In this document: positions 17,504-25,732 of the stretch, piece after piece | Layout: each line of letters begins with the position of its first letter | Numbering within the stretch: position 1 is the stretch's first letter | Assembly (NCBI GenBank): GCA_963703125.1 | Contig: OY969790.1 | Span: 2,790,001-2,854,000 of the forward strand | Direction: 5' to 3' | From: MFD04716-140 sp963703125 | Lineage (GTDB): Bacteria > Bacteroidota > Bacteroidia > Flavobacteriales > Flavobacteriaceae | DNA: 64,000 bases | Notes under the pieces: model-generated | The model's input: the letters and a program-made list of their open reading frames with translations, nothing else | Database searches by the model: none | Told to the model about the DNA's origin: nothing | Made by a program: the position numbers and the translations under genes

Positions 17504-17535
17504 TAAAAAAAGACCCCAACTTAAATTTGGGGTCT
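17504..17535 (-). terminator. Rho-independent terminator after lysA
   Basis: Read on the minus strand: a 9-10 bp stem AGACCCCAA / TTGGGGTCT, then a run of T. It lies 15 bases after the lysA stop. Confidence 0.9.
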
Positions 17536-17549
17536 AGTAACCATTGGGT

Positions 17550-18797
17550 TTATTCAATCGCCATTTTCATTTTTTCTTTTTTGGGTTCAAAAAGATTTCC
17601 AATATCGATTTGATTTCTGGTAAGATCTTCAAAGGTTTCACGTTCCCTTATCAGATGGGCTTTTCCGTTGTGCCAAAGTACTTCCGGCGGTCTAAATCTT
17701 GAATTATAATTGCTGGCCATCGTAAAGCAATAGGCTCCCGCATTTTTGAAGCAAAGTATATCGCCTTCGGCAATCTCATTGATCCTACGGTTGCTTCCAA
17801 AAGTATCGGTTTCACAAATGTAACCAACAACCGAATAGTAGCGTTCCCTGCCCTCAGGATTCGAAATGTTTACAATAGAATGGGTGGCACCATAGAGCAT
17901 AGGTCTAATAAGGTGATTGAAGCCAGAATCTACACTTGCAAAAACCGTTGAGGTTGTTTGTTTTACTACATTCACTTTAGCCAAAAAGTATCCGGCCTCA
18001 CTAACCAAAAATTTTCCTGGCTCGAATGCCAAAGTCAGTTCCTTACCATATGACTTGCAGAATTCATTGAATTTGTCAGTTAGTTTTTTGCCCAATTCTT
18101 CCACATTGGTTTCAATGTCCCCTTCTTTATAAGGTACCTTGAATCCACTGCCAAAATCGATAAATTCCAAGTTCTTGAAATTATTGGCCGTCTCAAAAAG
18201 GATTTCGGAAGCATAAAGAAATACATCGATATCAAGAATATCACTTCCGGTATGCATATGAATACCATTAATGTTCATTTTGGTCAGCTGAACAATTCTT
18301 AATAAATGTGGAATTTGGTGTATGCTGATACCAAATTTAGAATCTATATGACCCACGGAAATGTTCGAATTGCCCCCAGCCATTACATGCGGATTTATGC
18401 GAATACAAACCGGAGTCTTTGGATGTTTACTGCCAAATTGCTCTAAAATGGACAGGTTGTCTATATTGATGCGTACTCCGAGAGCCGATGCTTCTTCTAT
18501 TTCCTCTAATGATACACCGTTTGGAGTAAATATGATATCCTGGGGCCTGAAGCCAGCTAAAAGTCCTAGTTCAACTTCTTGTATGGAGACCGTATCCAAA
18601 CCGCTACCCAAACTATTCATTAATTTTAAGATGCTAATATTGGACAAGGCTTTGGCAGCATAATTCAACTTAAGTTTCTTTACCCCACTGAATGCTTTGG
18701 TAAGGCGGTTAAATTGACTGGTAATTTTTTGGGAATCATAAATATATACGGGATCACCATACTCTTTCGCAATGGCCAATAAATCTGAATTCTTCAT
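17550..18797 (-). CDS. lysA: Diaminopimelate decarboxylase
   Basis: A 415-residue PLP enzyme of the alanine-racemase-fold group, converting meso-diaminopimelate to lysine. PLP lysine: NYAAKA (Lys49). Further motifs are GIHMHTGSDI, EFIDFGSGFKVPY, FEPGKFLVSEAG and the C-terminal ENAGAYCF-like stretch (KNAGAYCFTMASNYN) with RPPEV. Length fits the family. On the minus strand a TAGATTTG box (18814-18821) sits 16 bases before the ATG. dapD of the same path is 24 kb away. Confidence 0.95.
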   Translation of the reverse strand: MKNSDLLAIAKEYGDPVYIYDSQKITSQFNRLTKAFSGVKKLKLNYAAKALSNISILKLMNSLGSGLDTVSIQEVELGLLAGFRPQDIIFTPNGVSLEEIEEASALGVRINIDNLSILEQFGSKHPKTPVCIRINPHVMAGGNSNISVGHIDSKFGISIHQIPHLLRIVQLTKMNINGIHMHTGSDILDIDVFLYASEILFETANNFKNLEFIDFGSGFKVPYKEGDIETNVEELGKKLTDKFNEFCKSYGKELTLAFEPGKFLVSEAGYFLAKVNVVKQTTSTVFASVDSGFNHLIRPMLYGATHSIVNISNPEGRERYYSVVGYICETDTFGSNRRINEIAEGDILCFKNAGAYCFTMASNYNSRFRPPEVLWHNGKAHLIRERETFEDLTRNQIDIGNLFEPKKEKMKMAIE

Positions 18798-18813
18798 ATA
18801 TGCAAATTTTAAG

Positions 18814-18821
18814 CAAATCTA
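18814..18821 (-). promoter_or_regulatory. -7 promoter box of lysA
   Basis: TAGATTTG on the minus strand, a full match to TAnnTTTG, 16 bases before the lysA ATG. Confidence 0.45.
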
Positions 18822-18862
18822 GTGTAGTTTAGGTAAATGCACAAAAAAGACAAGAACAAAAA

Positions 18863-18893
18863 TTATAAATACAACATATTGTTGTATTTATAA
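18863..18893. repeat. 31-bp perfect palindrome between lysA and the LON-domain gene
   Basis: Left arm TTATAAATACAACA, spacer TAT, right arm TGTTGTATTTATAA: 14 matched pairs without a mismatch, in the gap between two divergent genes. It could be a regulator site acting on both promoters or an RNA hairpin. No T-run follows it, so it is not a terminator. Confidence 0.7.
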
Positions 18894-18961
18894 CACTTAA
18901 AATTTATATGCCATTTGTTCGTATGATTAGGTAATTGTACTTTAGTTCAAATTCAAATCGC

Positions 18962-19606
18962 ATGAAACTTCCATTTTTTCCATTACAATCTGTTTTTTTC
19001 CCAGGGGAAACCGTACCGCTCCATATTTTTGAGGAACGCTACAAACAATTGATCAATGACTGCAAAAACGAATCTATTACATTCGGAATCCCGGTTTTTA
19101 TATATGACAGTATCGCCTTTGGCACTGAGGTTCAATTGGTAGATGTAGTAACGACCTATGAGAATGGTGAGATGGACGTTGTGTGTGTTGCAAGACAAGT
19201 TTTCAAAGTTTTGACTTTTGATAATGAAATGCCTGGCAAGAAGTACTCGGGAGGAGTAATCGAGTTTTTAGACGTAGATAATCATGCCGATGTTAAGGAT
19301 AGGCTGGAAGTAATGGACAAAATCGGCGAGCTTTACGGTATTATGGGTATGCCCTATACCCCTATGCCCCAAGAAAAGTTCAACAGTTATATTTTAGCTC
19401 ACAAAATAGGTCTAACCCTGGATCAAGAATTTCAATTGTTGCAAATAATCAAAGAAAGTGAACGCCTAGCTTTTCTAAAACTACATTTGATAAACATCAT
19501 CAAAGTGCTTAACGCCGTAGACAGGACAAAAAAAACAATAAAGCTCAATGGTGATTTTAGAAACTTTGACCCGTTGGATTTTAAGGATGTTGAGATACAA
19601 CAATAG
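18962..19606 (+). CDS. LON peptidase substrate-binding domain protein
   Basis: A 214-residue cytoplasmic protein containing only the N-terminal substrate-binding (LAN) domain of Lon: LPFFPLQSVFFPGETVPLHIFEERYKQL, then GTEVQLVDVVTTYENGEMDVVCVARQVFKV and a helical C-terminal half. There is no ATPase or protease domain. The start at 18962 (MKLPFF) is chosen since the domain begins directly there. Such stand-alone domains are common in bacteria, with a presumed but unproven role in protein quality control. Confidence 0.85.
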   Translation: MKLPFFPLQSVFFPGETVPLHIFEERYKQLINDCKNESITFGIPVFIYDSIAFGTEVQLVDVVTTYENGEMDVVCVARQVFKVLTFDNEMPGKKYSGGVIEFLDVDNHADVKDRLEVMDKIGELYGIMGMPYTPMPQEKFNSYILAHKIGLTLDQEFQLLQIIKESERLAFLKLHLINIIKVLNAVDRTKKTIKLNGDFRNFDPLDFKDVEIQQ

Positions 19607-19728
19607 CCCAATGCTCAAACAACTTATCATTATTTCAAATACTTTATTCATAAGTATGTGTGCAACGAATTACCCTAAGACTTTAAGAATTTGGTGGTTT
19701 AAATTTGGAATTTGAACTTTCAGTTGCC

Positions 19729-19736
19729 TACTTTTG
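19729..19736 (+). promoter_or_regulatory. -7 promoter box of sucC
   Basis: TACTTTTG, a full match to TAnnTTTG, 26 bases before the sucC start. Confidence 0.55.
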
Positions 19737-19762
19737 CATTCAAATCATAACATACCGTATAT

Positions 19763-20956
19763 ATGAATCTTCACGAGTATCAAGGAAAAGAAATTTTGGC
19801 GAGTTTTGGTGTGCGTATTCAACGTGGCATTGTTGCACACAATGCACAGGAGGCTGTTGAGGCTGCCAAGCAATTGACTGCGGAAACAGGAACATCATGG
19901 TATGTCATTAAGGCTCAAGTACATGCTGGTGGTAGGGGAAAAGGCGGTGGAGTTAAATTAGCCAAGAATTTAAAGGAAGTTGAAGAAATTGCGGGACAAA
20001 TTATTGGTATGAACCTAATCACCCCCCAAACATCCGCAGAGGGTAAGAAGGTGCACAAAGTATTGATCGCAGAGGACGTTTATTATCCTGGGCCAAGTGA
20101 GACCAGTGAGTTTTACATGTCGGTACTTTTGAACCGTGGTACAGGTAGAAATATGATTATGTATTCTACCGAGGGGGGAATGGATATTGAGGAAGTTGCG
20201 GAAAAAACGCCTCACCTTATATTTACCGAAGAAATTGATCCAGCGACAGGCCTATTGCCTTTTCAAGCAAGAAAAATAGCTTTTAATCTTGGCCTGTCCG
20301 GGAACGCATTCAAGGAAATGACCAAGTTCGTGGCATCCTTATATAAAGCATATTCAGAAAGTGATTCCAGTATGTTTGAAATAAATCCCGTGTTAAAAAC
20401 ATCGGATGACAAAATAATGGCGGTTGATGCCAAGGTATCCATTGATGACAATGCACTTTATAGAAGAAAGCAGTATGCCGAGATGAGGGATTTAAGAGAA
20501 GAAAATCCGATCGAAGTAGAGGCAAGGGCTGTAGGTCTTAACTATGTGGACCTTGATGGCAACGTGGGGTGCATGGTCAACGGTGCCGGACTTGCTATGG
20601 CGACAATGGATTTAATAAAAATGGCAGGTGGTGAGCCTGCCAACTTTTTAGATGTCGGTGGTACCGCTGATGCAAAGAGGGTTGAAGAAGCCTTTCGAAT
20701 TATTCTGAAGGACAAGGCAGTAAAGGCAATTTTAATTAACATTTTTGGAGGAATCGTTCGTTGTGATCGGGTTGCCCAAGGAGTTGTTGATGCTTACAAA
20801 AATATGGGAGATGCCATCAAGGTGCCCATTATTGTAAGGCTACAAGGTACCAATGCCGAATTGGCAAAAGAAATAATAGATAATTCAGGACTTGCGGTGC
20901 ATTCTGCCGTTCAGTTTCAGGAAGCAGCAGATAAAGTGAAAGCGGTTTTGGCTTAA
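19763..20956 (+). CDS. sucC: Succinyl-CoA ligase (ADP-forming) subunit beta
   Basis: A 397-residue ATP-grasp subunit of the TCA-cycle enzyme that makes ATP or GTP from succinyl-CoA. It starts with the usual MNLHEYQGKEIL, followed by VIKAQVHAGGRGKGGGVKLA (nucleotide site), EINPV and the conserved INIFGGIVRCD loop near residue 325. sucD is not adjacent, as is often the case in Flavobacteriia. It has its own promoter and a terminator directly downstream, so it is a single-gene unit. Confidence 0.97.
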   Translation: MNLHEYQGKEILASFGVRIQRGIVAHNAQEAVEAAKQLTAETGTSWYVIKAQVHAGGRGKGGGVKLAKNLKEVEEIAGQIIGMNLITPQTSAEGKKVHKVLIAEDVYYPGPSETSEFYMSVLLNRGTGRNMIMYSTEGGMDIEEVAEKTPHLIFTEEIDPATGLLPFQARKIAFNLGLSGNAFKEMTKFVASLYKAYSESDSSMFEINPVLKTSDDKIMAVDAKVSIDDNALYRRKQYAEMRDLREENPIEVEARAVGLNYVDLDGNVGCMVNGAGLAMATMDLIKMAGGEPANFLDVGGTADAKRVEEAFRIILKDKAVKAILINIFGGIVRCDRVAQGVVDAYKNMGDAIKVPIIVRLQGTNAELAKEIIDNSGLAVHSAVQFQEAADKVKAVLA

Positions 20957-20981
20957 AACTAATTTTTATGAATAAGATTAG

Positions 20982-21007
20982 AGGCTATGTGCAAACATAG
21001 CCTTTTT
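20982..21007 (+). terminator. Rho-independent terminator after sucC
   Basis: Stem GGCTATGT / ACATAGCC, loop GCAA, then TTTTTT. It lies 26 bases after the stop. Confidence 0.9.
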
Positions 21008-21232
21008 TGTTTTCAACACAATGTAAGCTAATTGTTATAGGTTTTAAATAATGGTTAAAGGTGTTTGCCACCTGCCATTATAAGCCAAATCCTACTTTAT
21101 CTTTGACTCGTGAAATAGGCATCAAAGTTGATTAAAATTTTGTTAAAGATAATTTCCGTTGTAACATTCTTATTTTTAAGTCGTCTTTTTAACAATATCA
21201 TCAATCATCAAATAATTAAAAACAAACAAGTC

Positions 21233-21574
21233 ATGAGAAAAATTAGTTTAGTAGTAGTAGCTGCAATGCTACTTTCAGTAGGGAGTCTTTCCGCAAACCA
21301 CAATCCAAAAAAAGTTGGGCCAACAAAAAGTCTTGCTGGTCAGATAGCAGATCTTTTGGATGACAATCCGTTGGTGGTTGGAAAATCGGATTTGATTGCA
21401 ACTGTTCGATTCACTTTGAACAGTGAAAAAGAAATAGTGGTTTTATCTGTTGCCACAGATAACGAAAATCTGGAAGGTTTTGTGAAAAGTAGGTTAAATT
21501 ACAAGAAAGTTGACCTGAACAATTTCCAGGAAGGAAGATACTATACCTTACCTGTTCGAGTTACTGAATCCTAA
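21233..21574 (+). CDS. Small exported hypothetical protein
   Basis: A 113-residue protein from 21233 (MRKISLVVVAAML); the open frame upstream lacks a signal. A signal peptide covers residues 1-22 (cut near SLSANH). The mature part has a strand-helix-strand pattern (IATVRFTLNSEKEIVVLSV, then LEGFVKSRLNYKKVD, then YYTLPVRVTES) that recalls TonB C-terminal-like domains in Flavobacteriia, but no named family can be claimed. It ends in front of a shared terminator. Confidence 0.65.
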   Translation: MRKISLVVVAAMLLSVGSLSANHNPKKVGPTKSLAGQIADLLDDNPLVVGKSDLIATVRFTLNSEKEIVVLSVATDNENLEGFVKSRLNYKKVDLNNFQEGRYYTLPVRVTES

Positions 21575-21589
21575 GCCAAAGAAATTTTA

Positions 21590-21630
21590 AAAAGCCCGAA
21601 TGGCCTGAAAAGGTTTTAGGGCTTTTTTTT
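21590..21630. terminator. Hairpin terminator between convergent genes
   Basis: Outer stem AAAGCCC / GGGCTTT with an inner CCT / AGG pair, followed on the plus strand by eight T. It serves the exported protein gene and overlaps the end of the DUF1456 gene. Confidence 0.8.
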
Positions 21631-21981
21631 GTTTTTATATTTTACGTTGCTGATATCCTTGTCCATTTTTTTGAGTTGTATAGCCTTGTACACTGCTTTA
21701 GGTTTATCAGTGCTAGCGACCGTCCTTTTCTTTGAAAGTACATCCCCAGGATTTTTAGGACTTTCTTTTGTTCCTCTCAAATATATTACAAGGCCATTTA
21801 GAAAATTACGCAGTACTTGATCTCCACAGTCCATATAATTCGGATGATCCTCTTTTCTGAAAAACGCCCCAAGCTCACTTTTTGAAATTTTAAAGTCTAC
21901 CAGTTTTAGTATTTCTACGATGTCATCATCTCGAAGCATCAAGGCGACCCGTAATTTTTTAAATATGTCATTATTGCTCAT
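21616..21981 (-). CDS. DUF1456 (YehS-like) protein
   Basis: A 121-residue cytoplasmic protein made of two copies of the DUF1456 helical unit: MSNNDIFKKLRVALMLRDDDIVEIL with KISKSELGAFFRKEDHPNY, and a second copy from QVLRNFLNGLVIYLRG. The tail is basic (KKMDKDISNVKYKNKKKP). The family is conserved in gamma-proteobacteria and Bacteroidota but has no known role. Confidence 0.88.
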   Translation of the reverse strand: MSNNDIFKKLRVALMLRDDDIVEILKLVDFKISKSELGAFFRKEDHPNYMDCGDQVLRNFLNGLVIYLRGTKESPKNPGDVLSKKRTVASTDKPKAVYKAIQLKKMDKDISNVKYKNKKKP

Positions 21982-22094
21982 GGAAATAATATTTTTGACA
22001 AGGTATTACAAAAAACCGACTGACCCCATAATGGGTCATTTTTTATACTAAATACACGCATTCTAAGTTATATGATATAAAATATCCTTCTATT

Positions 22095-22496
22095 TTGAGT
22101 ACATACAAAGAAAAACTCAGTATTCTCTCCGAAATGATCGCATTCGCCAAGGTGAATAATATCGTAAAAGACCCTGAATACAATTTTTTGCTAGGTGTGG
22201 CCACTCAACTAGACGTTGATAGAGAAACCTTTGATTCTTTGTTTACTTCCGAAGTAGAGCACATCGTTCCCAAATCACAGGCCGATCGCATTTTACAATT
22301 CCATAGGTTGGTATTGCTTATGAACGTGGATGAAATACAAGCGGAAATCGAGATCAGTCGTTTGCACAATATCGGACTTGGTATGGGTCTTCCACCATCC
22401 GCTATAGAACAGGTACTTTCAGTAATGCACAAATACCCAAATAAAATAATCCCGCCCAATGTCCTTATCAATATTTTTAAGGCACACTACAACTAG
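22095..22496 (+). CDS. TerB-like helical protein
   Basis: A 133-residue all-helical cytoplasmic protein with the TerB-like pattern (SILSEMIAFAKVNNIVKDPEYNFLLGVATQLDVD... and LHNIGLGMGLPPSAIEQVLSVM). It starts at a TTG codon; the next Met (MIAFAK) is already inside the first helix. The TerB fold is seen in tellurite-resistance and stress proteins, but nothing here shows a link to tellurite. It lies upstream of hsp20 on the same strand. Confidence 0.65.
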   Translation: MSTYKEKLSILSEMIAFAKVNNIVKDPEYNFLLGVATQLDVDRETFDSLFTSEVEHIVPKSQADRILQFHRLVLLMNVDEIQAEIEISRLHNIGLGMGLPPSAIEQVLSVMHKYPNKIIPPNVLINIFKAHYN

Positions 22497-22648
22497 TTCC
22501 TGAATGAAAACATGGAGTCCCGCTCCCTTATTATGCCATAACGGCATATAGTTATTTGATTTTGATGACAAAAAGTCATTAAAATTACTCTGGTATATCC
22601 TTTGACTATAAGTATTCAAAAACAGAGTTTAACTTAAAAAATAAAATC

Positions 22649-23074
22649 ATGAGTCTAGTAAAAAGAAACGATGTAATCTTCCCAGCTTTAATCAATGAGC
22701 TTTTTAAGCCAGACTGGTTTGGTGGAATAGAAAATTTTAGGACTGCCGTACCGGCTGTCAACATCAAGGAAAATGAGAAAGATTATGAGTTGGAGTTAAT
22801 CGTGCCAGGTAGGGAAAAGAAAGATTTCAATATTGAAATCGATAAGAATGTGATGACGGTTTCCTCAGAGGTTAAAAGTGAAGACTCCAAGACCGTGGAT
22901 AATTACACTAGAAGGGAATTTATCCTTTCTTCGTTCAAAAGGAGTTTCACACTCCCCGATAGTGTTGATGCCGAGGGCGTGAACGCCGCATACGAGAACG
23001 GAGTTCTAAAGCTTACATTGCCAAAAAAAGCAGAGGCATTGCCAAAACCCAAAAGGTTGATCGAGCTGTCTTAA
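22649..23074 (+). CDS. Hsp20 / alpha-crystallin small heat-shock protein
   Basis: A 141-residue chaperone that holds unfolding proteins in the cytoplasm. The alpha-crystallin domain covers about 36-135: AVNIKENEKDYELELIVPG, DFNIEIDKNVMTVSSEV, RREFILSSFKRSFTLPDSVD and the hallmark ENGVLKLTLPKK. The C-terminal tail is short (PKPKRLIELS). Its leader contains nested inverted repeats at 22532-22555 that may control it. It is followed by a clear terminator. Confidence 0.95.
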   Translation: MSLVKRNDVIFPALINELFKPDWFGGIENFRTAVPAVNIKENEKDYELELIVPGREKKDFNIEIDKNVMTVSSEVKSEDSKTVDNYTRREFILSSFKRSFTLPDSVDAEGVNAAYENGVLKLTLPKKAEALPKPKRLIELS

Positions 23075-23152
23075 AAGGCGTTAAGAAGTTATGTTTCGTC
23101 GGGCTATTTGTTGGCAGGACATTCATAATGGTTGGTTTAGTTGGTTAGTTGA

Positions 23153-23186
23153 GAAAGCGTCCTCGGTGCTCGAGGGCGCTTTTTTC
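23153..23186 (+). terminator. Rho-independent terminator after hsp20
   Basis: Stem AAGCGTCCTCG / CGAGGGCGCTT (one mismatch), loop GTGCT, then TTTTTT. Confidence 0.85.
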
Positions 23187-23208
23187 ATTTAGCTTTTTGT
23201 GGGATAAA

Positions 23209-23538
23209 TTAATAATAGTAAGGATTTCTCTTCAAAGAATAGTGGACGGCATTCACCGAAATGACTTTCAATTCAAAATTAAGATTTGCAAAATTTCGCT
23301 CGGATCATTTTAAATTGTTTGTAATCTGATTGGGAAAATGGCTATCATTGGGAATTGATAGAAATTCATTTAGGATTTGAACTGCATTTAGAAATTTTTC
23401 ATTGGCCAGAACTTTTATTTTTTCTCCAGTTAACTTTTGTGCATTTAAAAGGTTACCGACAACAAGGAAAAAATACAAAGCCACCCTTAATTTGAGGTTA
23501 AGCCCTTTGACAATGTTGTGAACAGCAGATAGTACCAT
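23209..23538 (-). pseudogene. Decayed 5' remnant of an M20-type peptidase gene
   Basis: From ATG at 23538 the frame reads a signal-like segment (LRVALYFFLVVGNLLNAQ) and then KLTGEKIKVLANEKFLNAVQ followed by a FLSIPNDSHFPNQ motif, which resembles the N-terminus of Flavobacteriia M20/M25/M40 metallohydrolases. It then meets TGA (23305-23307) where the family usually has Trp (NNLKW), continues in frame as SERNFANLNFELKVIS, and ends at TAA (23209-23211). The catalytic domain is missing altogether. An ATG at 23556 would also be in frame but overlaps the palindrome upstream. Confidence 0.6.
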
Positions 23539-23555
23539 TTTGAAGAAAAATATCA

Positions 23556-23576
23556 TTTTTAGACTAATCTAAAAAA
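23556..23576. promoter_or_regulatory. Palindromic operator candidate upstream of the M20 remnant
   Basis: TTTTTAGACTAATCTAAAAA: arms TTTTTAGA / TCTAAAAA around CTAA. It looks like a dimeric repressor site (DtxR-family metal regulators have sites of this kind; inference only). It sits directly upstream of the remnant's start. Confidence 0.5.
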
Positions 23577-23688
23577 TTATTATACTATATTAATAACCAA
23601 TAATTTATATTTAATTACTTAAATAAAATATTCTTATTTCTATAAGTAGTGATTCTTTGTGATAAAGATGCGATCAATATTCGGAATA

Positions 23689-25677
23689 CTAGTCCTGTCC
23701 TTGCAAAATTTTAATTTCATCCCGTAGTTTTGCAGCCTGCATAAAGTCCAGATCCTTGGCTGCTTTTTCCATCGCTTTTCGTTTTTCACGAATTAATTTT
23801 TCAATCTGCTCTTTGGTCAAATATTCCAAATCCGGTTCGGCCGCCCTCAGCTCTTCCTTCTTAAAATGATAGGTTGAAACTGAATTTTTTGCCAAGGCAC
23901 TATCCAGACTTTTATTCAACGCCGTGGGAATAATGTTGTGTTCTAAATTATAAGCCGTTTGTTTTTCTCTTCTATACGTTGTTTCATCAATGGTCTTTTG
24001 CATACTCGCTGTAATCTTATCGGCATACATAATCGCCATACCATTTAAATGCCTTGCGGCCCTACCAACTGTTTGTGTCAAAGATCTATTACTTCTCAAA
24101 AATCCTTCTTTGTCGGCATCAAGAATGGCTACCAGTGAAACTTCTGGAAGATCCAAACCCTCCCTCAAAAGATTTACCCCTATCAAAACATCAAAAATTC
24201 CCTTTCTTAAATCTTGCATGATTTCTACCCTTTCGAGGGTATCAACATCACTATGAATATATCTGCATCGTATGTTTATACGTGATAGATATTTCGCAAG
24301 TTCCTCGGCCATTCTTTTGGTCAATGTTGTAACCAAGGTACGTTCATCTTTTTCAACCCTCAATTGAATTTCCTCGACCAGGTCATCAATTTGATTTAAG
24401 CTGGGCCTTACGTCAATAATAGGGTCTAAAAGTCCGGTGGGTCTAATGACCTGTTCCACATAAATCCCCTCACTTAATTGTAGTTCGTAATCGGCAGGAG
24501 TAGCACTCACAAATAATACTTGATTTTGTTGTGCTTCGAACTCTTCAAATTTCAATGGACGATTATCCATAGCTGCTGGAAGGCGAAACCCATAATCGAC
24601 CAGATTTACCTTGCGGGAGCGATCGCCCCCATACATGGCATGGACTTGTGGAATTGTAACATGGCTTTCATCGATCACCATTAAATAGTCGCCCGGGAAA
24701 TAATCCAAAAGACAAAAAGGTCTCGTTCCCGGAGCCCGCCCATCTAAATATCTGGAATAGTTTTCGATACCTGAGCAGTATCCAAGTTCCCTTATCATTT
24801 CAAGATCAAAATTCGTGCGCTCCTCCAATCTTTTCGCTTCAAGGGGCTTGCCTATATCCTTAAAAAAATCAATCTGTCTAACAAGGTCATCCTGAATTTG
24901 ATGAATGGCATGCTGTAAAACATCCGGTGATGTAACAAACATATTCGCTGGATAAATATTCAGATTTTCATAGACCTCTATAACATTGTTGTTAAAAGGG
25001 TCAAAGGCTTCTATTTCTTCTATTTCCTCACCAAAAAAATGAATTCTGAAGGCATGATCGGCATAACTGGGGAAAACATCTACCACGTCGCCTTTTACCC
25101 TAAAGTTTCCATTTCTAAAATCCGCAGTTGTTCGGGAATAAAGACTTTGCACCAATTGGTGCAGAAATTTCGTTCGCGCAATTACCTGCCCTTTATGAAT
25201 TGAAATTACATTCTTTTGAAATTCTATTGGATTTCCAATACCATAAAGACAGGATACAGAAGCAACCACAAGTACATCCCGTCTTCCTGAGAGGAGGGAC
25301 GAAGTAGCGCTCAATCTCAATTTTTCAATATCCTCATTGATCGAGAGGTCCTTTTCAATATAAAGTCCCGATGTTGGTATATAGGCCTCCGGTTGGTAAT
25401 AATCATAATAGGAAACGAAATATTCAATGGCATTGTTGGGGAAAAACTGCTTGAATTCCGAATATAGTTGAGCAGCCAATGTTTTGTTATGCGCTAACAA
25501 TAAAGTGGGTTTTTGAACTTTTTCGATGACATTTGCAACGGTAAAAGTCTTACCGGATCCTGTAACCCCTAATAGCGTCTGGTATTTTGCCCCAGTATTC
25601 ATTCCTTGAACTAGCTGAACAATAGCTTCAGGTTGATCCCCTGTGGGTTTAAAATCAGATACAATTTGAAATTTCAT
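23689..25677 (-). CDS. uvrB: Excinuclease ABC subunit B
   Basis: A 662-residue helicase-like subunit of nucleotide excision repair that loads on damaged DNA from UvrA and recruits UvrC. Walker A GVTGSGKT (38-45), beta-hairpin region YYDYYQPEAYIP, DESHVT (Walker B), helicase motif QTVGRAARH and the C-terminal UVR domain (EKLIREKRKAMEKAAKDLDF...LRDEI). Full length. A TAATTTTG box (25682-25689) sits only 4 bases before the ATG, so the transcript may be leaderless. Confidence 0.98.
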   Translation of the reverse strand: MKFQIVSDFKPTGDQPEAIVQLVQGMNTGAKYQTLLGVTGSGKTFTVANVIEKVQKPTLLLAHNKTLAAQLYSEFKQFFPNNAIEYFVSYYDYYQPEAYIPTSGLYIEKDLSINEDIEKLRLSATSSLLSGRRDVLVVASVSCLYGIGNPIEFQKNVISIHKGQVIARTKFLHQLVQSLYSRTTADFRNGNFRVKGDVVDVFPSYADHAFRIHFFGEEIEEIEAFDPFNNNVIEVYENLNIYPANMFVTSPDVLQHAIHQIQDDLVRQIDFFKDIGKPLEAKRLEERTNFDLEMIRELGYCSGIENYSRYLDGRAPGTRPFCLLDYFPGDYLMVIDESHVTIPQVHAMYGGDRSRKVNLVDYGFRLPAAMDNRPLKFEEFEAQQNQVLFVSATPADYELQLSEGIYVEQVIRPTGLLDPIIDVRPSLNQIDDLVEEIQLRVEKDERTLVTTLTKRMAEELAKYLSRINIRCRYIHSDVDTLERVEIMQDLRKGIFDVLIGVNLLREGLDLPEVSLVAILDADKEGFLRSNRSLTQTVGRAARHLNGMAIMYADKITASMQKTIDETTYRREKQTAYNLEHNIIPTALNKSLDSALAKNSVSTYHFKKEELRAAEPDLEYLTKEQIEKLIREKRKAMEKAAKDLDFMQAAKLRDEIKILQGQD

Positions 25678-25681
25678 CCCC

Positions 25682-25689
25682 CAAAATTA
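25682..25689 (-). promoter_or_regulatory. -7 promoter box of uvrB
   Basis: TAATTTTG on the minus strand, a full match to TAnnTTTG, 4 bases before the uvrB ATG. Confidence 0.5.
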
Positions 25690-25732
25690 CGAAAGCCCCT
25701 TGATTTATTCTTTTGGCACATCAAATTTTACC

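Noticed and set aside
22095..22496. Tellurite-resistance determinant
   Set aside because: Only a TerB-like helical fold is seen; the rest of a ter system is absent.
23305..23307. TGA read as an amino acid in the M20 remnant
   Set aside because: TGA ends normal genes in this window (for example at 14521-14523), and the frame meets another stop after 31 codons with no catalytic domain.
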